Of a stretch of 64,000 nt of DNA, positions 42,201 through 57,200 are shown in pieces. Numbering within the stretch: position 1 is the stretch's first letter; the number at the start of each line of letters is the position of its first letter. Below the pieces are notes generated by a model. It was given only the letters and a program-made list of their open reading frames with translations, searched no databases and had not been told where the DNA came from. This DNA comes from Phytoseiulus persimilis (Eukaryota; Arthropoda; Arachnida; Mesostigmata; Phytoseiidae), in assembly GCA_037576195.1 (NCBI GenBank), contig CM075102.1, positions 10,106,001 to 10,170,000 on the forward strand, written 5' to 3'. Both the position numbers and the translations under genes were made by a program.

Positions 42201-45200
42201 TTCCAGTCACAGAGAATCAAGTCTCATCAAAAATGTATCTAACGGACATCCGTGCGTGGTCAGCAATACCATATTCATGGAGAAACTGGTTCCTCGGGTT
42301 AATGATCAGCCAGCACGGTCAGCGCCCCGAGTTCTCCGCGCAAGTCGCTCGGCGCTCTCGTTCAACTGTGTTGTGTATTCTCAGAGTTGACGCTCGTATA
42401 TAATTCATCAACATCGTCCCTCGCCATTATCCACCTCTGAGCAACAAGGCGCTGATGTGATCGGACAAGAAGTCTTCTCAGGGGTGATACCACCGGCCCC
42501 TCTCATTGGAACTACTTCTTGTTCGGGAGCGAGTCTCCTGTTGCGACCAACAGATTCCACTCCTGTATAGAGCTCTCGACACGTCAACGCGGAGCAACGC
42601 GGGATGCTTCCGACGTGATTTCGACCCAGAGCAGACATCATCCCGCTTTTCCCTTGCGGTTGGATCCTGGAGACATCAATTTTCCTCCGCGATGGCGCTC
42701 ACAGCGCAGAGATTAGGACTGCACCTGCGAACATTGTTCTCTCGTTCTTGGCGGACATGCTGCAGACGTTACTGCTGCTTATATCAACGGCTGAGTAGAG
42801 TCTCGGTCGTGTGCCTGAATAAATTCCGCGAACGCTCGGTGAATGTAACGCAAGGGTGAATCTCTTCGCTAACAAGGTTCGTTCGCGACCTGAGCATCAA
42901 CCCAACCTGTTGCGATGGGAGAACCGATAACTAGTTTCCATTCCATTCGACGAGCATTTGTGTGCGCTCGTTATTTCGCGAGCAGATACCCTCATGCATT
43001 GGCAGGCGAGCTAATCGATTCAGTGTACAGCCGAGCGACCGTCTGAGCGACCTCCCGCCACGCTGTTCGCCTGCTCCCAAGGTCTCTGCGGACATTGGAT
43101 GGAAAAAGCTGTCCTCATCGTGCCGACATCCGCGTAAGACCACCGAAACGACCCTCAAGCGCCGGATAGAACTTTTGCCCTCCGAGACCTCGGCAGAGCG
43201 ACGGTCGCACGGCTCGCGTGAGCGAATCGCGGAGCGGCTTTCTGCAGCGAAGCCATCAGTCACAACAGGAGCCCAATGGAACTGAAACAGAAAAACGTCT
43301 CCAGGGACAGCCGGCGTTGGACTGTCTTCGTCTTCAAGCGCATCGGTCGGCCTCGTGGAGTCTATTTGCATCAAGCTTGGGGCAGCCGAGATCATTGGTA
43401 GCCACACTTGAACAGAACCGTTGAGCGAAGTGAAAGATTTCTACGGGCCGCGTTCGGACCAGCCCAGTTTTCCATGGGTCTCAGCACAATCCGCGTTCGC
43501 CATGACCTACTTATCTCTAAGGAGATGGAACAAAAACCGGGAAGCATCAACTCTGCCGGTTCGGAATGAGCTTTCCAGGCTTCTGTGCGAGTTGGTGTTG
43601 ATACAATCGAGGGTATGATGGAGACGAGGCAAAAACGAGCCTCCTGGACCCGGTTACGACGATCGGTGGAAACTGGGAATGTTTCCCGAAGGAATGTGAG
43701 CCTGGGAGGAGCAACCTCTTCTCAACACACAGCGCATGCGCTCAAAATTCCCCTGTAATGCGGAGGTTACTGCGCTCCGAAGATCTGCTCTGCTCCATCG
43801 CCTCTCTCTCTAGATTATCCGAGCAGCAGAACTCAGCTGAGACGACTAAGGAGATATGACCGTCTCCGATATGGTTGAGACTGAATGTTTGTCAATCCGA
43901 TGAATCTATCCGCAGAAACTTTTGAAAAGTTCGAAGTTTTGTGGAAGAAGCAAAGATGAATTCTGTCCGATGAGGATCGTCATATTATTGTTGGATAATC
44001 CGGGAACGACCATGAAAACCAGGCCAGACGGACAACTGATTCGCAGTTCTTTGCACGGTAGACGCACTTTTCTATGAGGTCCTGCGTTGTTTTGGCTCTG
44101 ACTGATTACAATTTCGGGGTCTGCAACCAGAAGTAAGCCTGGTGAGGCACCGCACAAGAACAGTTTCAGCTGAAGTCTGAATTGCTATCAGCACGACACT
44201 GTAGGCTTCCTGAAGCTCGGATGTGACGTGACGGGTCTGATTCGATTATCACAGCTCTACCTCATGCGAAAATGAATCACTTCCGAGCCTCTGCACCGAG
44301 GTGATAAGATACTTTTCTGTGACTTTTCGCGCGACCGATAGTTTCCAGACAGCGAAAGCTCGATAGGACGTTGCGATCCCTTCGGAGGACTTTCTTCATT
44401 CACCGTCTTGTTATGCTGCCTCATTCATTCCAGAGGAGCTCGATCGAGTTTGCGGTCTTGTTTGAGCTCCTTCACTCCACTTTAATCGGCAACTTCAACG
44501 ACGCCATCGCGAAATGTCCCGGAGGGAGTCTGAGCGTTGAACGGCGAGTGGCGACTTTTCGTTTCTGTCGCTGCTGTTCCTGGATGAGTACTTGACAACG
44601 CCAGAACGAAGAATTGTAAAATTCTCTCTTGTAAATCACAGATATTCTCAAACTTCATTTCCAAGGAATGAGATATCCCATCCTACGGAAATGAGCTGGG
44701 TTTCCGACATCAGGCTACGACATCGTCCGTTCGAGCGCAGTGAACGCTCCTCGAACTCAAAACGAAGATCTGATCTTCATAGGCTGAGATTTCCCATCTA
44801 GAGGGTTTAGCGCGACCGCCCCCATTCCGTCCGTTTCTCCGACAAAAATGATGCAAACCCAATGATTCAACCCTAATAGCTGTGATATGCTATAACGCAA
44901 CAACCGGAGAGGTTCGACAAGATGACATCGAACTCGCTCGTTGACTCTAATGACGGGCTCTACAGTTGGGAGAAGTCGTAGCACCGCCCGCAGACTCGGG
45001 GAATCATACTTCCCAAAACGTTTCCAGAGTTTTTGAGATCTTCTTGAGGATTGCCTTTGTTCTTTGGTACGGTACAAAGGATTGAGTCGTCTTCATCGGG
45101 CTCTCGAGCTCCATACATGGCTCTAGTTTCGGGTCTCCTCTGGATTCTTCAAGAGTCGTTGGATCCATTTTCCCTTCCCTGATTCAACACATTTTTGACG

Positions 45201-48200
45201 ATTTTGGCGGTGGGGATCATCGACGACCTTCCGTCGGGAATTCCCGCCCGTGGGATGATCATCCCTGCGAGCTCTGAGTGAGCACGCAACAAAAACCGCG
45301 GCTCAACCTCCCGTTTCCCTCAGAGTGAGCAATGCTCCGAGCTTCATGACATCGATTCCTTCCGGAAGGGTGGGGAGTTATTGTTTCTAGTCTCTTCGGA
45401 TCACGAAAGTGCAGCCGATTTCCAGAGATCGCTCGTAAAGGTGATATCGTAGAACAGGTTCCACGGAGATCATGGGAGTCTCAACCACTCGAATATGAAC
45501 TACACTGATATTAAGTGAACTCCGGACAATCTTGATCCGACCAAGCGGATGATCCGACGAAGCGGAAAACGGACAGAGTATCATCCTGATGGTGGATTCG
45601 CGCCACGGAATAATCACAATCATTAATGAAGTATGCGAGGGCTCCCAGAGCGTCACGAAAAATTATTGAATGGAAGTCAGCCTCCTTTTCGTCTCGGCGA
45701 ATCTGCGGACGAGAACGGCACAAAAACCTCCAAAAACATTCAGGAGGTGTGTTCCTCGAAATCTCACATGAAAAACTGCTGAAGCAGTTCTATACTGCCT
45801 TCAGCTTCATGTATGGCTACATGCTTTTCCACCTCATCTTCATTTTCTGAATCAGATTCAAATGCTGAGAGTCAACCGAAGAGTGGCTCTGGGCATCATT
45901 GTCGAATGACAAGAACTGATGTCTGCTGAGCAAGAAGTAGCAAGAGTAGCCGAATCGGAGCATAAAAACCAGCTGAATATTGTTTACTTCGTGGCGCGAA
46001 CTCGGCACGTGAGTGCAACGTGAGGCGCGCGACGCCACCGTCAGAATGCTGGCTTCCAGGCCCTGAGAGTTCACGAGTCCACAACGCGAGCGAGCCTCGT
46101 GCTCTGCGTTTCTTGCGGAAACTTCTGAATTTTCCAATGAAGTGAATGGCGCTCGCGATAAAATGATGCGATTAAGCGGGCGTTGTACCGATTAACCAGA
46201 GTTATTCCTTTAGAGGAAATTTAGGAATTCGCCTTATGACCCGATAAGCGGATGATCCGATTATCCGATGTACCTCTTGAGCGGAGTCAACTGTGTATTC
46301 GACATGTCACCGACGCTCGATATTGTTCAGTCACTCATGACCGATCGAGAAATATTGTCCCCAGTCGAGTGTTGACTGGCACTGTGGGGCTCTCCCGGTG
46401 ATCGTTTCCGGCGAATTTCGTTTGTGATCAGACATCGATTTCTGGTCCGAATGACCCTCGGGCTTGAACTTCCTCGAAGCATCGATGAGATCAGCGGGCT
46501 GCCTCTGACACCCAACTTGGCGCTTCGATGGTGACGAAGAGACGATCTGTCCACCGAATATTCATTCGTGCAGCCGGTGGACATTTTGTTGGGAATGAGC
46601 CACATTTTCTGTTCCACATGCCCTGCCGCCTCTTACACGGCATGGTAGCCCTGGTACCACTCCGTGTTTCCCGAAAACGGATCAAGCGTTGAATCCTGGT
46701 GGCAGCCGAGAAATGTCTGCAGTATTTGAACAGTGTCTATTCGACCTGACTGGAAGCGATTGCAGGGTCTGTATTTCAACTGAACACACCCGTCTTCTAA
46801 TAACAAGCCAGCTTCTCACGGAGCCGATGTTGAGCTAGCAGCGCTTGACTTCGGCCACCGAAGAGGGGCGTTCTTTGCCCGTTGTAGCCATCTTTTCGAG
46901 CTGCCTCCATTGGTGAGCCTTAGAACCACGATATCCTGATCTATCATCGAAATGAGTTCCCCCTTGTTTCAAACGAAATAGTAACGAGAAACATAAGCAA
47001 TACCTTGAAGTAGATGAGGCGTTCATAGAAGAAGAAGAAGGACAACGAAGCAATCATGGATTCGTCGAAGTGCGTATAATGCAAGACACCCATAACATAT
47101 ATTCGCTACTCAGTTCCCAAAAAACAAGAGCGGAGCAGGCTTCGGGTGGAAGGGGAGGATCACAGGCCCAGGTGTTTGTTTATGTTCTTGTTCGCTTCCG
47201 GGGCGCCACTGTTGAATGTTTATGGCAAAGACGTTTTCTCCCACTCAGCCACAGCGGATGACGGGTGCAGATTGAACCAACGAAGCATCGCCCATGCGGA
47301 TGCTCTCGAGACTCTTCCTGTCGGATGACGCTTAACCCTCTGTCACTTTCTCTCGAGAGTCCACATGATTCGAAATTTGATGCGGAGCTCCGCGTTACGG
47401 ATCTCAGACGAATCGCTCGGTGACGGAAGTTCCGACGCTAACGCTCGCCGTGGCTTCCAATTGAAACTACCAAGTTTCAGAACGTGTTTTGCCCGATTCA
47501 CCGCTTCACGCTTATCTTCCGCGGATGACAGCAGCCAATTATCGTACAGTCGATCATGGTTCCATAAACGGTTCGTCCGAGCGGGTAGCAATTACATGAC
47601 CTCACAAGTGCTTTAGAAAAACAGAATACCAGCCACCAACACACGTTTTCATGGAAGCGCGGCTGCAGGGCTGTCTAGACGAATGCAAATCAGCAGCGAA
47701 GCTTTGTCCCTCGAATGCACCACTGGATGATCTCAGACAAGGCCGGAAACTAGCATTGGCGTCGACGTTCCGCAGTACTCACAGCGCAGATCATAATAAA
47801 ATTGTCCAGGAAACCGAATCCAATGAATGGGAGGCCGTTGTGCAACATGATTGCCCTGAGTTGAGAGGCTGTTGGAGGTTCATGTGTCTCCGGACCTGCA
47901 ATTCGAAGAGCAACGTCAGGACTCGAGGTTGATTGTGGGGAATACTTCACACACGGTGATTCCATGGCAGACCCAATCCAGGTTATCAACGACGACTCGT
48001 GTCCTCGAGCTGGGGGGATCAGGAAGGGCCGCAGTCGAACATTCGAAGCGTTTACTGGTGTCATACCGAGGGTGATGGCAGAGATATACAAAGCTCGGAG
48101 CAAGGCGTCTCCGAACCATCGTCTGAATGTTAATGCGCTCCGGTCTTCAGCTCTCCCGTCAAACTATCTCAACATCCAGGCGGCGTCACCGAATGGCCAG

Positions 48201-51200
48201 CAGGCACCGTGAAGCTCGCGAGGCGGCTCGATGTCGGCGCCGATAAACGGTCGAGCCGATTTCCGGAAATGCTCTGCGTTGTATGACACAAACAGGTGTC
48301 TCATTGGAGGGATTATCCGGGCAGCTACAAACACCGAATCCTGTGCAACTTCCCCTCACTTGTACGGAGGCGGGCAGCCTGGAGCGTTCCGCGTGCGATC
48401 CCGAGGACCGACTTATCACGAGTATAGTTTCGGCGTCAGAGATTCTTGACAGAACTCAGATCAGTGGAAGCTGCCATTCTATTGAGTTCGCTTTCCCGTG
48501 GGTCGATCGGAGCCCAGAAATCTGTCTGTTCTCCGAATCAGTTGCTGAAAGAGAATAATTCCAATAACACAGGAGGGCAGGTCTCAGCTAAGCAATCTCG
48601 GTATCCGATCTAGGAGGTCTAACAGTCAGTAGCGAATTCCTTGGAGAACCCTTCAAGCTGTGCATTGGATGCCCGGGAAGCGGTTCCGGTTCCTGTACAG
48701 CTGGCTCTGACCTGGAAGTTTCGTTGAACAAGCTTGCAAGAATTCCGACAAGGACCAGTCTGTCCCAAATGGGAGAATGAACATCCCCGGAGTCTCCCCG
48801 TCGGTACTCTACCACGCAACCGTTGGAAACAACTGGTCGAGCGCTCTGCCAACGCAAAGGACTCCCAAATCCATTCTGAACTTTTCGGTCGAGCACTCCT
48901 CTCTGAGATCTGGGATGGCGTCGTTGGGCTGGAAATTCTCGGGGACTCGTGCTAAAATCGTCGTCCCACAAATAGAGAATAATCTGGTGCGGGTGTGCTA
49001 CTGATCTAATATGTAAATCAGGTGCGAAGCGGGTGTCCCGGAAGAGCGTTTGTAAAGGAATTTTCTGATGCTTTCAAAGCTCGGGAGTTTCTCGCTAGCA
49101 GCCATATTGGAGATCGAAGGAAAAATCTCGCTCTCCTGCATATGTTGCATATGCTGCCAGCTCGCGCAGCCTCCTGGGGTCGTGAATAATTCGTGGGAAA
49201 TACGTCATTTGCATCTGTTGTGCCAAGGAGCTGCTGCGTGCTTCCAACTCTCACAGCCTGTGGATGACTTCCCGCAATCATAACGTCTCCCGCCACTGTT
49301 AACGGCTCCGGTCCCTGCTCGGTCCTTCCCGGCACCAGTTGGAAATGTAGATATAGCTCCGAGGCAGTTTTGGATCGGAGCCAATCTCTCCAGACGATTC
49401 CCGGCCGGATTTGCTGTTTGTCGAACATCCACTGCTCCCGCTTTTGCGCGGTCGACCCCGCAGGATTGAAAGGGTCCTCGAGAAATTCGGAGCACTCAGC
49501 TTACGGACCGCGCGACTATTCACTATTGTATGAAACTCGTGCTCTTTCGTATTGAGATATTTTCGTTGTCAGTTCGGCCCCGCACCCGTCTGAACTTTGT
49601 TGACAGGCGTCTCTTGATCTGGAACGTCGAATCTTTTGAGAGTTTATCGCTCCACGTAATCCGAGCTTCACGTCCACGCGCAAAGCGAGCTTGAAGAGAA
49701 TGATTAATGCGATTCGAGCTTCATCAGGGGGATGGTGCGCGAGAGGCGGGATATCAAACCGGAACGAAGTTTCTGAAGAAGTCGGAGACAATTGGCAGGG
49801 GTCTCGATTCCTGTTCTCCGAGACCATCAGAAAGCGATGGAGAACGAAAGGAATCTCGGTGCTCAGGAATAACAATCAACCTCGCAGATGGGGAGAGGTC
49901 CAGCTACGAAAGAACTTAGCTAGCTCCCCAAATCGTCAGAGAAACCTTCGAGCAGTGTGTTACATATTGGGGTTGGTGGTTGTCGCTTATAAACGAGTTG
50001 ACGATCGGTAGCATTCGTTGTCATATCCACTGCGCCCAAGGCAACAGAAAACGGCTGTGCTTCAGCGAAACGGGCCGTCCGCAGGACAGAATTGCAAACG
50101 GCATATTGACTCTTATCACGACAAGGCCGTACGTTTTTGACCCGGGATGTTTCCTGATCCGGTATCGCAGATTCCGGACGGAAGGGAGCATCCGGAATCG
50201 ATGTTCTCTCTGAGCGTTCCGCGCCAAATAATCACCGGGATGATAGACGAGCAGAAGTGGCGAATACGCGCGATTGAGGATCATCGTGTGGAATCGTTTC
50301 TCTTCAACTCAAGGAGGCAGAACCAATCCCGCCGGAATAGGAACGTGCCGCATTCCCCTATCAGCCTCTCGCACCAACAACGTCGCTCGCTGACGTCGAG
50401 ATCGTTGTTGAAAAACTATTCACTTGTCGGAGCGGCTCAGGGCGTGAGGGTGAGCCAGCGGCAACATGCAAAATAGCTCCGACGTGTGCAGCCGAGAGCG
50501 ACAAGAGAAGCGAAATGCCGACGTGGAAACGAGAGCAATGCTCGAGGCGCAACGGAGAGGTTCAGGGTCCTTGTTGGGCCGGATTCAAGTGAGGTAGATG
50601 CTCGCAGAAATTCATAATAGACTCCGCCAGCTGCGGTCGCTCACACAAACTGTGCAGCGCAGAAAGTCCAGTTACGGCAAGGACGTCGCCTCGACTTGCT
50701 ACCAAATAGCCGACCTAGCCGGAGGGAGAAAGCTCAAGCGAGGAAATCTTCCAAGACTCGGTGAGTCGAAACCCCCTTCCGAGCGAACGTTCCTCATGGT
50801 TATGTGGGCCGTTCCGCGAACCGCTGTCGGACACCGGACCTAGGGCATAAGGGGGATACGCCTGACGTTCGCTTGAAATACAATATCTTCTCCTGCCTGG
50901 CGTTCCTCGTCCCCGAATAGGACGCGGTAGTCTGAACATACGTTAGATTTAGTCAGAGGGGAGGGATTTTTTACATCGGCTGAGCTCGGGACTGGAGTCC
51001 TGGTTTCCGGGCAAAAACCCTACAAGTACGAGACGAATCCGTATCCAGCAAATATCGAACTGAATCCTGCTGTACGAGCATGGTGCTGCTCAAGATTATC
51101 GAACTCTTCGAGTTCTGATCGACAGAGGGGCGCGATTCTCAGACGACTGTTTTCTGTTCCGATTCAGCAGCAGGATTGGAAAGCGCGATGCATTCCAGTA

Positions 51201-54200
51201 CGCTGCTCCAACATTGACTCTTCAATGCTTCCTCAAACTCGAAATACCGATTGGAAGTGGTGTGGAATGGGCCCAAGTCAGCAGAAGCTCATCCGCTTGT
51301 CGCCGGCCGAGTTTCGAGGACGAAACCTCGACATTTTCCATCGCCCTAATCGTCTTGCCCGATCCGAATCGCGCTCGGTGAAACAATTCGAATTGTATCT
51401 CCCGTTTTCAAGCTGTGTATGCCAACCATTGGATCCTTGAAGGGCATGCCACTTTCTCCATATCTTATTCAGAGTTCTCGAGCAGTCGACGTTCGACGAG
51501 GTCTCGAGAACTCGCGGACATTTCTGCGGTTTCATCATATCGCTCAGCGTTGTCGAGCTCCATGAGAGCTCCTCAAAGTATCGACGTTCTTTTCGAGGCT
51601 CCCGAGCCTCTCCCAAACCGATGCTCCAACGCCGGAAACACCGTCCGGGGCTCTCACCGGGTCAATCAACTGTTTGAGAGGCGAAACCCCTCCCACGAAT
51701 ACATGGTCGGAATACTTCCCAGACGACGCGACGCTCAGCAGCGGTGGTTGAGGGTGCAACGTGATGTGATTTCATGCAAGGCTGGCTGTTTGTTCAATGA
51801 GTCCTTCTTCATGAGTACCGGGGAACGACTCGATTTCCTCATATAATCCAGAGGTCTCGAGCAGAGAGGAACCGCTGTCCCGAATATCTCCCCTGATCAA
51901 TCTCCTGGCAAAGCGAAAATAATATCCATTTCCCTCGGAGAATCCTGGGGTCGCGTTCGACGCGCAAAAGGGAGCCGCACACTAGGCGCAAAACCGATTG
52001 AAGTGGGGAACTGGATCAGGTTGACTTCCGGTGGGAATCAAAAATCTTGGGAACCACCGGGCAACTCAATATTTGGAGGATTGGGATTTCTGAGTCATTT
52101 CCGTCCGAGGAGATACCTTCGGTCCCGCTCCGTTGGAGAGTTACAAGAGAACATGCGAAGAAACCGAGAGCGGCCAAGTGAGAGAGCTTCAAAAAAGGGG
52201 TCACGATGGCCTGCCATTTGCCAAGGAGTCAAGACAGCCTCAATCGGTTTCTCGGTTAGTCACCGGCAATCTTTTGCGCGTCAAACGCGACCCTGGGGAA
52301 TCCGATCCGATGGAATGTGACGTTTCCCAGAGCACGTTTGTGAAGACCTCGGAAAAAAGAAAAATCGAAACCACCTCCCAGCTGGTATTCTGACTATATC
52401 CACTCCAACAAGGAACCAAAATGACCGCCTTAAAACCCTGGATCGACCACCCTTTGACTCCGAGCACGACCAAAGTTACGACGAGAGAAAAGGCGGGCTC
52501 GAAAATTCCCGACGTTAAAATGCCACCCTGTACGGTGGAAGCATGTTCTACATACACAGTGTCTCAATGAGCATTGTGTACATATAACAGTGTGACGAAT
52601 TGAGTAGAATTGGGCACCGTGGTCTAGGCACGTGATGTGTTATTCAAAACAAACACCGGCGTCTCAACCTGGAGAATTTTTCGTCGCGCGACAATAGGTC
52701 ACCGCGTATCTTTCTCCTCCCGTTTCCTAGGTTTCGAAAGCTGCGATCGCAAAGCGTCGATCGATGATACTGCAGCCCCACGAAAGAGGAGTTCTGCTGT
52801 GGCAAGGAAGCTGTTGCCTAGTCTGGGGCGAATCGATGTCGTAGATTCCGTATTCGTCAACCGCTCTCTTGGATTGGCTCGTGTTTTTCTGTTTTATGGA
52901 TTCTTTGGATTTTCGTGACCCTTCGCCTGCTGAATTTCTGATCTCCGCTCCAGATCAATGCAAATCCATGATCATGCACCCCAGGACTACTCCTGGTGGG
53001 AACTTTGTGCGAATCGGGGCTACGGTCTCCGAATTAGAAGAGATCAGAGGTCGATTCAGGCCAGCCTCAAACTGTGAAAGTATGGGTGTTGTGCCTGATT
53101 TGTGGCGGGAACCGAAGAACGTTTTGCCCAGCTTGATCCACACTTCCATTCCTCCGCGACACTTCAAAGTTTTCCGCGAGGAATCGATCCCGGCGTGAGT
53201 CCAAGTCGAGGGTAGGGCTGATGGGGCTCGCGGCAAGACACAACGAAAGTTCGAAGAATCGATAGAACAGAAGAACAAGAGCTGACCCGAGGGAAAGAAT
53301 GACAGATTCGGAATTCGTGACCTCGATTCTTCCTTACCTGGGCACACTTGTTGCAGTTTTGCTGTCGGGCTGTGTATCCGTCCCATGGAACGCGTAGTTA
53401 ACCGATCTGAACAAGAGGAAGTTTGAACAATCGAGACCATGGGGAGGTCACTTTACAGGGGCCGCCCTTCTCGGTGATTGAAATTCGACGAGAAACGCGG
53501 AGGAAGGCGAAGCGCATGGGCTCCTACAGCGAGCTGCCTGGTGGAATATCGAGGAGGTTACCACGACATCCAATCAAGGTGACCTTGATGCGACCTCTCG
53601 CGCTCCCCGAAGGTTGGAAACTTCCCCCCGCAAACGCCATCAGGCATCACTATCGTCCTCTCCACTGCACCCGCATCCACGATTCGTCCTGTTTTGACGT
53701 GACCGACGTTCGGGCTCTGGATCACATCCGAGAGAGGTTCGTTCACTCGGCTAGTGGTTGGGAGGAGGAAGGTTGATGCCCGGGAAGAATTGTCAGGGGC
53801 CAAAAGAAATCTCTTTCTAGATTACATGTCCCCCACTGAGCTCTGGGAAGAAGTCGATTGTTCCGAGAGTTTTGCTTCACGCTCCTCAGCCCAGATGAAT
53901 CACACATTCTAGCGTCGTTCAAGCTCTCACGAGGAATAGAGCACGAGCACTGAGTCTCCCTGGGAACGGTGCAGGCTCAGAACAGCATGCGAGGTTCCGA
54001 GAACAGATCCTGGGTTCCAAAATGGAGGAGGCCGCGCCGGGCCTCGTCCGGGGCCAGCATATTGGATTGCCCCGAGAGGAAGACTTCCCGCGTCAACAAT
54101 GACCACACGTAATGAACGTGCGCGCCGAGATATAACGAGAAGCAGCCGCATAATAAATTTCACCCGCAAGCTGCAATCAAGGAGGTAGAAATCCTCCCGC

Positions 54201-57200
54201 AGAGCCGGAACATTCGGACGAAAATATAGCGGATTGCGGGCTCAAGCTCTAGATTCTCAAGAGGGCGGAGCGTCGATGGCCATCATGCGGGCTCGGGAAG
54301 ACTCAATTAGTCGAGCCCGACTTCCGGCGAGCTTTGGAGTTTCCCAATGAAGTATCCACTTCAATTGTCGATAGCGATTACCATCGAGAACGTGAAGCAG
54401 AATATTTGGAAGTTTGGCTTTTCCCGGATGTCGGGAAGCGATGCTTAGAGAAAGTTCTAAAAGATTCCCCAGTGGGCGCGTGGAATCTATCGAGCTCGAA
54501 CAGACGTTATTCGCATTTTTTTTTCGGTCTCCTGGACAGTTCCACGAGTTCACCTTCATATCTGAGCAGCCGGTTTCCCCAGCTCGGGCAGTCACAGAAG
54601 CTGCAACGACGTTTATGCTTCGCATGTTTCTGTCTCCTACAAAGGGCTCGGACCGGAGTACAGAAAGAAAGCCCTGACTCGTGGCAGCTCATCCCTCGCC
54701 CTCTCGCGGAGGAAATCCGCAAGCGGGCGGATGACACTCGATCCTGACAAGCCGCCGCAATGAACCGTTGTCTTCTTACGACGATCACGATGGGTGATCG
54801 TTTCTCGCTGACTAGTTCGCCACGAAACCGACGAGACCTATCTCTCGAACCGGGAGATGCTCGCGGCCACATCCTGCAATCGGAGGAAGCGAGATTCTGT
54901 CGAAGAAACAACCGGTCTGGTCGACGCGAAACTCCAACCGATGTGACGAAAAATTGGAAGGATGCAAAAGCTCCGAGCGCCAGAGTTAGATGGCTCATGT
55001 CTACAAGTACAGAAGCGGAGGAATATCAATACGAATTGAATCAGTTGCCCCTGAACAGCTCCCGACTGGCTCAATGCGTACGAACGTATAACTTTTCCGA
55101 CTTGCACGCCCTTCCTTCGTAACCCTCGGAGATCGGCAACTTGCGATTTCACTGCAGCGTCTAAACTGAGACAGTCAGCCCTTTTGTCTCCCCAGAAGCA
55201 TCGGCGGAAAAACGAACCCCATCCTCGCGGGATATTTCGAGATGAAGAAATAGAAAGGCTGATATTTGAGGAGGATCCGCCCGTCCCGAACCTCGCGTCA
55301 AGCCGGTTTCTCAAACTTTCATGGTCAGCTAGGGCCGAGAGTTGACCCGATCGCCGAATTAAAACTCAACGAGCCATCTCTTGGCGGTGGCACGGGACTG
55401 TGAGGCTTCGCTGAACACGGTATCCATTCGTCACAGAGTTTCGGCTAAAGAATTCACCTCAAGGAATTCGTAGAGTTGTTAGTGGCGTGGAGCCGTCTCC
55501 AGACGAGGTCATCCTGAAGTTGGAGTTTCAATAAAGTTTCGAGAAGAGCGCGTCATTGACTTAGAAACGGGTTTGTCGCTGGGACACTTGACTCCTGAGC
55601 GAGAGAGTTTGACTCGCGTGACTGCAAGCCTCGCTTCTCGCAAGGTAAACAAGGGAGAAACGTGTCGAACAAACTGCCTCCGGGAATTCGTCCGAGAGTC
55701 AACAAGGGAACTTGAGCCGGGAAACATAACTGTTCGAGTTTGTAGGGTCTAACTTCGTTCCACGTATCAAGACGGTTCCCAGTCTCAGGCAGCAATCAGG
55801 AACGAGCATGATGAAGGCTCCCTGTCTCTGGCAGACTAGCTCGAGAGAGAGACCGGGTTGCCCGGCTCGAAACCCGAATTCTGGCACCCAGATATTTTCA
55901 GGCACAACATAACTCAGCGATCATCTGACCTCCTGCCACGTTTCGTGATCTGACAATGACGACGAACTCCAATGACGGGAATCTCTCTCAGTTCACATGG
56001 GTCTCGAAGGAACATTATCTTGAGAGGAATCCGTTCTTTCTCGATGTCAACACGTCTTTGGGTTATCGTCCCAGCACGAAATCCGGGTCATAGATCCTCG
56101 ACGATACCCGTATCACCAACCAGGATAATTTCTTCGAGACTCAGTTGCGATCCGCGACTCGTGTCGTTGCCTGATTCGCCCCCGCTGCTCATTTCTCTGC
56201 GTAAGGCGAGAAACCGAGATAATTACGTGAATTCCCTGTGACCGAAGCATACCGCAACTACATTGAAGGCTGGCACGAGAAAACGGCAGAGGTAGACCCA
56301 GACTTCATCACCTGTCCGGCACTGAGAAACGAAGAAGTCAAACTACAAGAGAAGACATTTTTTCACTAGAGGGGCTATCCACGGCTTCCATCATCTCATA
56401 TGTGATGAGAGGATTGGACACGACCCGGACGAGAACTGCAGATGTACATTGTGTGCGATGAAATGCTCCCAATATCACCTGTACAGTTGAGGAAACTCGA
56501 ACAACTTTGACCTGAGCAGGTGCAATGCAGATAAATGACAGATTGTAACATAGAGAAACCAACCGGGAATGACCCCCAATGTGACTTGCTGCTGCCATGG
56601 AGGGCTAGGACCTCCAAAATCATGAGTAGCTCGAATCATTTCTGGGATTTTATTGGCTCAATCGATCCCGATCATTGGAATCCCGTCGAAAATTGAGGAG
56701 TTCTTGCCGATATCACAAAAATGTTCCTTCTACTGGTTTTCCGGCAGCCTGATTCTTCACTGCAGGTAGCGCCGCCGGAAACACACTGCCGGAAACGCTG
56801 GTCCGCTGAACAGCTCTTCCAGATTTTTCCCTCAATGCATTCCTCCTCTAACGAGTAAAACTTCTATTTTACCAGACCTCGCGAATCACGACAGGAGGAG
56901 GAGATGAACTTCGGGGCTTGCTTCCGTGGAGCTTCCCGGAGAGCGCTTGAGAGAACTCCCCGACAACGTGGTCAGCCGGCATGGACGACCGAAACGTGGA
57001 CGATCTCGGTATCTCGCCAGAGTAGCCCAGCAGTGAGGAAAAGCGTCCGGCGTCGCTGACCTCTCGCATGAAGAGCCTGTCCTCAAATCTTACAAAGCTA
57101 TCGATCTGGCCTCAAATCTGCGACAGAGCAAACGCTCTGGAACAGAAGTATTGTAAACGACTTCCTCCACACTTCCTGCCACCCAAAAATCTTCCACTTG

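Noticed and set aside
47750-48103. 117-aa minus ORF taken as a full TMEM65-like gene
   Set aside because: Only 47783-47895 matches the family; upstream residues are intron before the acceptor at 47896, and exon 1 was found at 60636-60870.
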